NCBI RefSeq assembly: GCF_000621505.1
Contig: NZ_KK211292.1
Span: 101,067 to 165,066, forward strand
Length of the DNA: 64,000 nt
Reading direction: 5' to 3'
Source: Ruminiclostridium cellobioparum DSM 1351 = ATCC 15832
GTDB lineage: Bacteria > Bacillota > Clostridia > Acetivibrionales > DSM-1351
How positions within the stretch are numbered: position 1 is the first letter of the stretch; each line of letters starts with the position of its first letter. The position numbers were made by a program, and so were the translations under genes. The notes beneath the pieces were generated by a model. That model had not been told where the DNA came from, ran no database searches, and saw only the letters and a program-made list of their open reading frames with translations. Shown one piece after another: positions 17,622-25,805 of this stretch.

Positions 17622-18968
17622 ATGCAAACCAGAAAGAAAAGATTAGCCAGAGCACTTTCGCTGGTACTTTCGCTGTTGATGCTCCTGACTGTTGCCGCTG
17701 GGTGCGGAAGTGCAAACGAGCAGGACAATAACGGTACATCCACTCCTGCCACAAAGGCAGAAACCGGCAATAAACAGGCCGGCGGCCCGGTACCAATCAC
17801 AATGTGGGGATGGAACGCAGGCGAAATTGAGAAAATTGTTGATGCCTATATTAAGCTCACCAATGCAAATATTTCTCTGGATTATGTCACGGTTCAGCAG
17901 ATGGAAGCCTTCCAGAAGCTGCAGACAACTATTAATGCAGGCCTTGATATGCCTGACATAGTACCAAGTGAAATCAATCAGCGCGGTACTATGATGTCAC
18001 TTGATATCTGGGAAGATCTGAGCAAGGAACCATTTAATTTTGATGAATCTCTTACTTTTGATTATTTTATGCCTCTGTGTAAAAATGAAAAGGGAGAACT
18101 GGTTTGCCTGCCATATGATGTTAGTACTGCAGCTTTGGCATACAAAAAAGATATGGCAAAGCAGTACCTTGGAACAGACGATCCCGAGGAGCTACAGAAA
18201 ATGCTTCCTGACTGGGATACATTTAAAAAGGTCGGATTAGAGGTTCGTGATAAATCAGACGGGAAAATATTCATGTTTGCCAGCCTTACAAACGTAAAGC
18301 AGATTATAGACGGCCAGAATCCGGCTCCGATCATAAAAGACAATGTGCTCGACATGGACAGCTCAGTCAGAAAGACTGTTACAAGAATGGTTGATTTCAG
18401 AGATAGCGGGATTGTTGATAATATTATCGAATCTTCACCGGCGTATAATGCATCCTATGCTGAACGCAAGCATATTTTCTATCCGTGTGCTTCATGGAGT
18501 CCCAACTATGTCATTACGCCAAATGATCCGGATGGCGTTGATGCCTGGGGCTTGATGATTCCCCCGGAAGGCTGCTTCAGCTGGGGTGGATCAGGCTTTA
18601 TGATTCCGAGAAAAGCATTGCATAAGCAGGAAGCGTTTAACCTTGTAAGCTGGTTCTTAACTGAAGAAGGAACGAAATCCCAGCGTGAAACTGTCAGGTT
18701 CAACATTAGCAATAGGCAAGCATATGACGATCCGGAATTTGCACAGTTAACTGAAAAAAGCTTTGGCGATCAAAACTTGGGGCAGATCTTGTTTGTTGAA
18801 GCAATGAAGAATATCAATGTGCGCCCTGTTTCTGTACATGATGTAGTAATCACCGATACATTCAACTTGGTAACTGAAGCAATTAACAACGACAGGACAA
18901 TTGGCGTGGACGGTGCTCTTAAGATGATTGAGACAGAATTAAGAAATAAGATACCAGACTTGAAATAA
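17622..18968 (+). CDS. Sugar ABC transporter substrate-binding lipoprotein
   Basis: 448 residues of the family 1 extracellular solute-binding proteins (MalE/UgpB type). A signal peptide (RKKRLARALSLVLSLLMLL) ends in the lipobox TVAAGC, with Cys at about residue 28, so it is membrane-anchored outside the cell. A low-complexity linker follows and then the two-lobe binding domain starting VPITMWGWNAGEIEKI. It captures an oligosaccharide, probably rhamnose-containing given the GH78 enzyme downstream (inference). It is first gene of the rightward operon, with AAAGGAG at 17606-17612. A hairpin after the stop separates it from the permeases, which normally gives more binding protein than permease. 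Confidence 0.93.
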   Translation: MQTRKKRLARALSLVLSLLMLLTVAAGCGSANEQDNNGTSTPATKAETGNKQAGGPVPITMWGWNAGEIEKIVDAYIKLTNANISLDYVTVQQMEAFQKLQTTINAGLDMPDIVPSEINQRGTMMSLDIWEDLSKEPFNFDESLTFDYFMPLCKNEKGELVCLPYDVSTAALAYKKDMAKQYLGTDDPEELQKMLPDWDTFKKVGLEVRDKSDGKIFMFASLTNVKQIIDGQNPAPIIKDNVLDMDSSVRKTVTRMVDFRDSGIVDNIIESSPAYNASYAERKHIFYPCASWSPNYVITPNDPDGVDAWGLMIPPEGCFSWGGSGFMIPRKALHKQEAFNLVSWFLTEEGTKSQRETVRFNISNRQAYDDPEFAQLTEKSFGDQNLGQILFVEAMKNINVRPVSVHDVVITDTFNLVTEAINNDRTIGVDGALKMIETELRNKIPDLK

Positions 18969-18988
18969 TAAAGAATAAGTTTGGAAGT

Positions 18989-19017
18989 GGAGGGGGCCCT
19001 TCACCGGGGCCCTCTTT
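18989..19017 (+). terminator. Intra-operon hairpin/attenuator
   Basis: GAGGGGGCCC-TTCACC-GGGGCCCTC followed by TTTTT. It lies between the binding-protein gene and the first permease gene, so it probably acts as a partial terminator that lowers downstream expression. Confidence 0.75.
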
Positions 19018-19044
19018 TTCACTGAAAAGGGAGAGGTGTACAAT

Positions 19045-20028
19045 ATGTCTGGTGATATAAAAAGTGCGGGTAAAAAGCCGGCATTGACAGTCAGGATGAA
19101 AAAAATACAGGGGAAACATGTCTGGCCGTATATTTTCGTACTACCATTTTTTGTGATTTATCTGGCGTTTAACTTTTATCCCATTATATACTCCTTTGTA
19201 ATTAGCCTGACAGAGTGGAGTGGCTTCGGAGAGTCCAAATTTGTTGGATTTGCTAATTATGTAAATATATTTACCAAGGATCCCTATTTTTTGAAATCTA
19301 TTGGCAACACTTTGATTTTCATGGCCTTTGACATTCCAATCGTAATAATAGGCGGGATTTTATTAGCGGCCATTTTAAACAGCAGTCTTCTAAAAGGCAG
19401 CAGTTTTTTACGGCTTGCGACCTTTTCACCCTATATAACGATTCCGGTAGCAATAGGAGTATTATTCAGCTTACTGTTTGACTGGAATTCCGGTATGATT
19501 AATAAAATATTAGTGGGAGTAGGTGCGATAGACAGTGGTATCAATTTCCTTGGAGTGCCTGCCCTTATGCGGGTAGTCATCATTTTGATGATTTGCTGGA
19601 AGTATCTTGGATATCATATGATATTCTTTAATGCAGGGATTTTAGGGATTCCGACCGAGCTATACGAAGCTGCGGATGTGGATGGTGCATCCGGCTTTAC
19701 AAAGTTCACCAGAATTACGATACCAATGCTGCGGCCGATTATTGAATTTCTGATTATTATGAATATAATCTGGGGCTTCCAATTGTTTGATGAGCCGAAG
19801 GTGCTATTATCGCCATGGACATCTGCAAGCGGCGGAGCAGGGACGGTTGGAGGATCTAAAAGGGCTGCACTGACCGCAATATGGAATCTTTATGATACAA
19901 CCTTCGGAACACAGATGCAGTATGGAAAAGGTGCGGCGATTGCCTATGGATTGTTTATTTTTATTTCGGTATTCTCGGGTGTCGCTCTGCTGATTATAAA
20001 TAGAAATAAAAGGAAGGGGGAAATTTAG
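19045..20028 (+). CDS. Sugar ABC transporter permease (MalF/LacF type)
   Basis: 327 residues, six predicted membrane spans starting with WPYIFVLPFFVIYLAF. It carries the EAA-type cytoplasmic loop that contacts the ATPase (ELYEAADVDGASGFTKFTRI). It pairs with the next permease to form the membrane channel. I start at ATG 19045, 9 nt after GGGAGAGG (19029-19036); a GTG at 19036 is in frame but overlaps that site. No ATPase gene lies in this operon, so it must use a shared MsmX-type ATPase encoded elsewhere, as is usual for such importers in Firmicutes. Confidence 0.93.
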   Translation: MSGDIKSAGKKPALTVRMKKIQGKHVWPYIFVLPFFVIYLAFNFYPIIYSFVISLTEWSGFGESKFVGFANYVNIFTKDPYFLKSIGNTLIFMAFDIPIVIIGGILLAAILNSSLLKGSSFLRLATFSPYITIPVAIGVLFSLLFDWNSGMINKILVGVGAIDSGINFLGVPALMRVVIILMICWKYLGYHMIFFNAGILGIPTELYEAADVDGASGFTKFTRITIPMLRPIIEFLIIMNIIWGFQLFDEPKVLLSPWTSASGGAGTVGGSKRAALTAIWNLYDTTFGTQMQYGKGAAIAYGLFIFISVFSGVALLIINRNKRKGEI

Positions 20029-20850
20029 GTGAAAACGAAAAAAATGAAGTCGATCGTTCTGACACTTTTTATGTTTGTACTTGCTTTAGTTGTTCTTTTT
20101 CCCTTCTACACCATGATCATGATGAGCACTCACTACAGCGAAAATATATACAAAGGATTACCTCTGCTGCCGGGCGGGTATTTTATGGAAAACCTGAAGA
20201 CGGTATTTAATGCGCATTTTGAGATATTTTATAAAAACAGCCTGATTGTATCTGTCGGTGCCACTATCCTTTCACTTGCTGTCAGCACGTTATGCGGATA
20301 TGCCCTGTCAAAATACAAATTTAAAGGCGCGAATTTTCTATTTAAATTTATTTTGGTGACGATGATGGTTCCAACTCAGCTCGGGCTGGTTGCGTTCGTT
20401 GTAGAAATGAAAAAAATCGGATGGATGAATACACTGCTGCCCCTTATCATTCCACCTGCAGCTACCGGCTTCGGTGTCTACTGGATGAGAAATTATATTG
20501 CGGGCGCCCTCCCTGACGAGCTTATCGAAAGCGGACGTATTGACGGTGCAAGGGAGCCGGGAATCTTAGTCAAAATTGCTTTGCCATGTATCAAACCGGC
20601 CATATTTTCTTTGGCGCTCATGAACTTTGTAACAAATTGGAACTCATTCTTGGTGCCCCTTATTGTATTGAATAAAACTGAGACTTATACGGTTCCAATT
20701 GGAATCATTAATCTTAACTCAGCCTACAGAAATGATCTGGCGGCAAAGATCACCGCCCTTGTACTGGGAACAGTCCCATTGCTGATTCTTTTTACGGCCA
20801 CTTCGAAATCCTTCATCAGGGGTATTACAATGGGGGCAGTGAAAGGATAG
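20029..20850 (+). CDS. Sugar ABC transporter permease (MalG/LacG type)
   Basis: 273 residues, six membrane segments. The EAA loop reads ELIESGRIDGAREPGILVKI. The start is GTG at 20029, immediately after the previous gene's stop, with AAGGGGG at 20013-20020 inside the upstream coding end, so the two permeases are translationally coupled. Ends SFIRGITMGAVKG, the family's usual C-terminus. Partner of the 19045 gene. Confidence 0.93.
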   Translation: MKTKKMKSIVLTLFMFVLALVVLFPFYTMIMMSTHYSENIYKGLPLLPGGYFMENLKTVFNAHFEIFYKNSLIVSVGATILSLAVSTLCGYALSKYKFKGANFLFKFILVTMMVPTQLGLVAFVVEMKKIGWMNTLLPLIIPPAATGFGVYWMRNYIAGALPDELIESGRIDGAREPGILVKIALPCIKPAIFSLALMNFVTNWNSFLVPLIVLNKTETYTVPIGIINLNSAYRNDLAAKITALVLGTVPLLILFTATSKSFIRGITMGAVKG

Positions 20851-20907
20851 CATAGGGGTAAAATACCGCAGATCCGATTGAAAAAAACGATAATGCAGGA
20901 GGTTATT

Positions 20908-23064
20908 ATGGAAAGAGCAGTATATTGTTATGGATGGCTGACGGGAAGGCCAAACTGTCATCCTGTCCATACCATGAAGCATATCGGGATGGTGGAGGAA
21001 TTAGCAAAAAATCATGCTACAATGTTATCCTGGAGCATGATGGGCAGCGGTGCGATCTCGCTGCCGTTTCTGGAACGGCAGATTTATGGAGAAGTTCCTC
21101 CGCAATTACGCTTCCATGGCTTTTTGAATGATAAGGAATTTAATGAGGAATGTCTGAAGAGAGGAATATTACCGTATGCTGTAGTATATCAGGCTCAGGG
21201 ATGGGAGTTTCCGGTTATTTTAAACGAAGATCAGTCACAGATCCTGGAAATGAATCTGATCCGTTCGGATAAAAACACACAATGGTACGGTCTGAGAGAG
21301 TTTACAAATAACCGGTACAATACATTATTCAATAAAGCCTTCGAAGATTATTTCCCTGACGGACTGATTAACAGCGAGGGAGAAAAGGTAACAGATCTGT
21401 GGGAGGAATGCGCCACACGGGATATGTATGGAAAGGCTACCCACAGTCACTGGGTTGAGGTCGATGGATTAAGCCAGACATGCTACGGTATGTGCCGGAA
21501 TAACCCGGTTTGGAGAGAGTACCTAAAGAAGATTATTGAAATTCAGGTTGATGCCGGCGCAATGGCTATACAACTGGATGAATCCGAAACGCCGATCTGC
21601 TCCATTGGCTATGGGGGATGCTTCTGCAAGGACTGTACGAAGCAATTCCGTGATTATCTTAAAAAACTAAATGGAAAGGGCAAATTGCCGCCCGAAATGG
21701 AAGGCCTGAATTTAGACAGCTTCGATTACGGCCTGTATTTGCGGGAGCGAAACATAGCGTGGCCTGAGGATTTAATGAATATACCGCTGTCGGAGATTTA
21801 CTGGAAGTTCCTGGTGGAGACACACAATGTGCATTTACAGGAGATTATTTCCTTTGTAAAACAATATGGACAGCGACAGAAGGGAACAGACATCAAGGTA
21901 AGCGGGAACTTTTCAAACATGCACCTGATGTATTTTCCATCGCTGAAGGATGTAGATTGCTGCATTACCGAGCTGCGTCGTACGGTCTTCAAGCGTCACA
22001 ACTGGATGCGGCTGGCTGTCGGTTATACAGGGGATAAACCGTTGATTCTGGCTGAAAGCCCCTATGACGGATTCATGCCGAAATTTGTTGAGCTGATCCA
22101 TCGTGGGCAGGCTGATGATTATTACCGTCTGTTTATTATGGAAGCTGTTGTGCACGGATGCAGTATGGCATTTCCCTATGGTGCATGGATGGGCAATAAA
22201 ACAAGGGATAGTTTCCATGCTCCTTATGAAACCGGGCAGCAGGTGCAGGATTTCATATATCGTCATGATGATTTGTTCAGCAAAAAATCCGGCGCAAATG
22301 TATTGGTGCTGTACAGTTATTCTTCCTATATGATGCGTGACTGGCAATGCGGGCAGGGAGAAAATCTGGTATATATCGATAAGGATGATTTACTTTCCTA
22401 CTCTGTTGCTTATGATGAGCGTGCAGCAAAGATGCCATTTTTGGACATAACGCAAAAGATGACCGAACGGCAGGTCCCGTATGATGTGCTTGTGCTCGGG
22501 GATAATGAGATGGTGCCGGATACGTTCAGCGGTGAGGATTTGTCGTCCTTTGACATGATTGTAGTTCCGGATTGCAGTTACCTTACGGAAAACCAGGCCG
22601 GCATTATCAGGGAGTACGCACAGCACAAACCGGTATTTGTTTATGGAAGCTATGCATGTAATATACCGGATGCGTTAAAACACCTTGATGATCAAAAATA
22701 TTCCGTAATAGCAAACAGGGATGACGATCCCGGATGTTTTGAGGACTTTATAGAGTCATTCTGTGTTGAGTATGATCAACACAGAACAATCGGGTTTGAT
22801 AATAATAATATCTATTTGCAAAAGGCAATCACTGAAAACGGGACTGTGGTTCATATTCTTAATTATGCTTACGATGCAAAGCAGCATAGAACTATCCCGC
22901 AAACTGTTACTATTGATATTAAGCAGGAGAATGTAAAACGTATTTCTACTTATACGCTCTCAGGAGATCCGCTGAAATATGAACTGCTTCAGCCGGCGGA
23001 ACACGGTTTTGTCAGGATCAGAGTATATGATGTGCCATGCTATGGGTCAGTGAGATTTGAATAA
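20908..23064 (+). CDS. Uncharacterised glycoside hydrolase-like protein (TIM barrel + GATase1-like)
   Basis: 718 residues. The first ~480 look like a TIM-barrel glycosidase related to the GH42/beta-galactosidase superfamily. Residues about 215-245 read MAIQLDESETPICSIGYGGC followed by FCKDC; a clustered-Cys segment of this kind (C-x-C-x2-C) is common in uncharacterised barrel hydrolases and may bind a metal. Candidate acids are in AIQLDESE and LILAESPYDG. The C-terminal part (about 510-610, VLVLGDNEMVPD, MIVVPDCSYLTENQAG, VFVYGS) resembles a beta-galactosidase trimerisation/GATase1-like domain. No signal peptide, so it is cytoplasmic. ATG 20908 has GCAGGAGG at 20895-20902, preferred over 20878. 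Substrate unknown; the neighbours suggest a rhamnoside. Confidence 0.65.
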   Translation: MERAVYCYGWLTGRPNCHPVHTMKHIGMVEELAKNHATMLSWSMMGSGAISLPFLERQIYGEVPPQLRFHGFLNDKEFNEECLKRGILPYAVVYQAQGWEFPVILNEDQSQILEMNLIRSDKNTQWYGLREFTNNRYNTLFNKAFEDYFPDGLINSEGEKVTDLWEECATRDMYGKATHSHWVEVDGLSQTCYGMCRNNPVWREYLKKIIEIQVDAGAMAIQLDESETPICSIGYGGCFCKDCTKQFRDYLKKLNGKGKLPPEMEGLNLDSFDYGLYLRERNIAWPEDLMNIPLSEIYWKFLVETHNVHLQEIISFVKQYGQRQKGTDIKVSGNFSNMHLMYFPSLKDVDCCITELRRTVFKRHNWMRLAVGYTGDKPLILAESPYDGFMPKFVELIHRGQADDYYRLFIMEAVVHGCSMAFPYGAWMGNKTRDSFHAPYETGQQVQDFIYRHDDLFSKKSGANVLVLYSYSSYMMRDWQCGQGENLVYIDKDDLLSYSVAYDERAAKMPFLDITQKMTERQVPYDVLVLGDNEMVPDTFSGEDLSSFDMIVVPDCSYLTENQAGIIREYAQHKPVFVYGSYACNIPDALKHLDDQKYSVIANRDDDPGCFEDFIESFCVEYDQHRTIGFDNNNIYLQKAITENGTVVHILNYAYDAKQHRTIPQTVTIDIKQENVKRISTYTLSGDPLKYELLQPAEHGFVRIRVYDVPCYGSVRFE

Positions 23065-23087
23065 CAATTTGATGGAGGTATCATATT

Positions 23088-25754
23088 ATGCGGCCAGTCG
23101 GGCTCAGATGTGAATATGTTGAAAATCCGTTGGGAGTTCAGTCCGCCCGTCCGGTACTTAGCTGGATGGGCAGTGATTTCCGCAGAGGTGCGCACCAGGT
23201 TGCATATCAGGTAGTTGCATCATCAGATGAGGAAAAACTGAAGTCAGGCGACTACGATTTGTGGGACAGCGACAAGATGGAGAGTGAAAAATTCTTCTGT
23301 ATTCCGTATGAAGGGAAAAAGCTGCACAGCGCGCAGAGAGTTTATTGGAAGGTAAGGATATGGGATGAACAGGGTAGTATGTCCCAATTTAGCGAACCTG
23401 CATATTTTGAAATGGGGCTCCTGCATTCCTCCGATTGGAAGGGGCGCTGGATGGGCTTCCTGGGTGGGCTTATCGGAAATGGCATTCTAATGCGCTATTC
23501 TTTTAAGGTTGAAAAAGAACCGGTAAGAGCGAGAGCATATATATGCGGAATAGGATATTATGAGCTGCGCCTGAATGGAGACAGGGTCGGAGATAAATTG
23601 CTGGATCCGGGTGCGACGGATTACAGTAAGACGTTGCTGTATTCTGCCTATGACGTTACGGATGGATTAGGGATCGGGCTGAATAGCGTCGGCATCATTC
23701 TGGGAACAGGATGGGCGGGCACACCAAGAGCTTTGCTGCAGCTCAATATCGAGTTTGCGGACGGTACCAGGCAGGAGGTTTATACTGACTGGGGGATAGG
23801 CTGGTGCGTTGCAAAAGGCCCTATTGTATACAACAGTATCTATGACGGGGAAGATTATGACGCCAGACTGGAAAAAGACGGCTGGGATACGCCAGAATAT
23901 CAAGATACATTTTTAATTGAGCATCAGCGCCCGGAAGGCTGGAGCCTGGCAACAATTATCGAACCGCCGGGAGGAGAGCTGGTGGGAGAGATATCTACTC
24001 CGATACGGTGTACAGGGGTGACTATACCAAAGCATATAAAAACATTGCCTGACGGCAGAGAATTATTTGATGTAGGCGAGAACCAAAGCGGATGGGTACG
24101 TATCAGGGTAAAAGGTGAGCGCGGAGCGAAGGTGAAATTGACATTTGCAGAGGTGCTGAAGCCTGATGGTGATCTGGAAATGTCATATCTTCGTTTAGCC
24201 CGTTGCCAGGACAGTTATATTCTGCGCGGGGATAAAGGTATTGAAGAATACGCGCCCCGTTTCACCTACCACGGATTCAGGTATTTCACAGTAGAGACCG
24301 CCGGCATTGTGTCCATTAAATCAATGCAGATGGAATTTATCCGAAGCGATCTAAAACAGAATGCTGAATTTGAATGCAGTGATGAATTTCTGAACAGACT
24401 GGTTCACATCATGTGGCATACTGACGCCTGCAATATGCACAGTATACCTACCGACTGCTGTCAGCGTGATGAAAGACATGGCTGGACCACTGACACCACG
24501 TCAAGAGCGGAAGGCAGTGTTTACCATTTTGATGTATCAAGCTTTTTCGAAAAATGGACAAGAGATGTATTTGATACGCAGGATGAAAACGGATACTTTG
24601 CAGACACGGCTCCGCACCGCTGGGGCAGGCGCCCATGCGACCCGCAGGTAAATACCCCGATTAGCCTGCCGCTGCTTTTATATCGCGCATACGGTAATAA
24701 GAGAGTTATAGAACAAAACTATGAGAGCATGAAACGTTATATCGAAGTTTTACTAAAGGAAGCCGACGACCTTCTTATATCAAGAACAGGATTCGGCGAA
24801 TGGGCATGCCCGGCGGAGGAATGCTATCCGGAGCCTTATGGAGCAGGTGCGGTTTCGAAGCATGTAACAGCTACCCTCGTATCTACGGCATACCTGCATT
24901 ATTCGGTGACTCAACTCAAGCAGATGGCCGGAATTCTTGGTCACGATGAAGATGCTTTGTATTTTGAGAATCTGGCAGCCGCCATAAAGGAAAAGTACAA
25001 TGCCCGTTTCTTTAATGAAGCTGCCTCGCAATACGATATGGGAAGCCAGAGCTCCAATACATTATCTGTTTCCCTTGGGCTGACGCCTGAAAAATACCGG
25101 GAAGCTGTAATACGTAATATAGCCGAAAACGTGGCTGAACACGATTACCATTTGACCACAGGCAACATGGGGACGAAATCCATCGTTGAAACATTGTCGG
25201 AGAACGGCTATGAGGACTTGGTATATACCATTATGACACAGAAAACGTCGCCCAGCTTCGGGTATATGCTGGAGAAGGGGGCGACAAGCATATGGGAGCG
25301 CTGGGAGGCAGATCGTAACAATAACATCATGAATTCCCAGAATCATCCCATGCTTTCTGCCTGCAACGTATGGTTCTACAAGTATTTGGGAGGGATTCGC
25401 TTCATTGACGACACAGCAGCATATCAACAGTTGCTGATTGCGCCGACAATTCCATCACAGCTTGAATATGCAAAAACAGAAATGGATATTATGGCAGGGC
25501 ATGTTTCAACACACTGGAAAAAAGAGAACGGGAGCCTAATGTTGAATGTGGAGATTCCGTTTAACACTTCGGCCAGCGTAATCATTCCAAAAAAATTTGC
25601 GGTTGAAGGGGCAAAGCTGTATGAGGGGGGTAGCATCATCTGCGATTACAGCAACAACGCTTCTTTATGCCAGGGAATTACCTCTGTAGAATCCTGTGAA
25701 GACAGGTATGTGGTTGAGATTCTAAGCGGAAGTTACAGCTTTTTATTGGAATAA
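23088..25754 (+). CDS. Alpha-L-rhamnosidase, GH78
   Basis: 888 residues with the full GH78 layout: an N-terminal beta-sandwich (RPVGLRCEYVENPLGVQSAR, SWMGSD), a carbohydrate-binding-like domain (GIGYYELRLNGDRVGD), then the (alpha/alpha)6 catalytic barrel and a C-terminal beta domain. The family signature PTDCCQRDERHGWTTD at about residues 458-473 carries the Asp/Arg/Glu used in catalysis (usual form DCPQRDERLGW; here Cys replaces Pro). GYMLEKGATSIWERWE is the second signature. The enzyme releases terminal L-rhamnose from oligosaccharides or glycosides. No signal peptide, so it acts on imported substrate. ATG 23088 follows GATGGAGG; 23 bp gap to the previous gene. Confidence 0.95.
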   Translation: MRPVGLRCEYVENPLGVQSARPVLSWMGSDFRRGAHQVAYQVVASSDEEKLKSGDYDLWDSDKMESEKFFCIPYEGKKLHSAQRVYWKVRIWDEQGSMSQFSEPAYFEMGLLHSSDWKGRWMGFLGGLIGNGILMRYSFKVEKEPVRARAYICGIGYYELRLNGDRVGDKLLDPGATDYSKTLLYSAYDVTDGLGIGLNSVGIILGTGWAGTPRALLQLNIEFADGTRQEVYTDWGIGWCVAKGPIVYNSIYDGEDYDARLEKDGWDTPEYQDTFLIEHQRPEGWSLATIIEPPGGELVGEISTPIRCTGVTIPKHIKTLPDGRELFDVGENQSGWVRIRVKGERGAKVKLTFAEVLKPDGDLEMSYLRLARCQDSYILRGDKGIEEYAPRFTYHGFRYFTVETAGIVSIKSMQMEFIRSDLKQNAEFECSDEFLNRLVHIMWHTDACNMHSIPTDCCQRDERHGWTTDTTSRAEGSVYHFDVSSFFEKWTRDVFDTQDENGYFADTAPHRWGRRPCDPQVNTPISLPLLLYRAYGNKRVIEQNYESMKRYIEVLLKEADDLLISRTGFGEWACPAEECYPEPYGAGAVSKHVTATLVSTAYLHYSVTQLKQMAGILGHDEDALYFENLAAAIKEKYNARFFNEAASQYDMGSQSSNTLSVSLGLTPEKYREAVIRNIAENVAEHDYHLTTGNMGTKSIVETLSENGYEDLVYTIMTQKTSPSFGYMLEKGATSIWERWEADRNNNIMNSQNHPMLSACNVWFYKYLGGIRFIDDTAAYQQLLIAPTIPSQLEYAKTEMDIMAGHVSTHWKKENGSLMLNVEIPFNTSASVIIPKKFAVEGAKLYEGGSIICDYSNNASLCQGITSVESCEDRYVVEILSGSYSFLLE

Positions 25755-25805
25755 TGAGGGGCGTATACCACCGCAGCATAGAAGTAAATTTGGGGGGAGG
25801 TTAAC

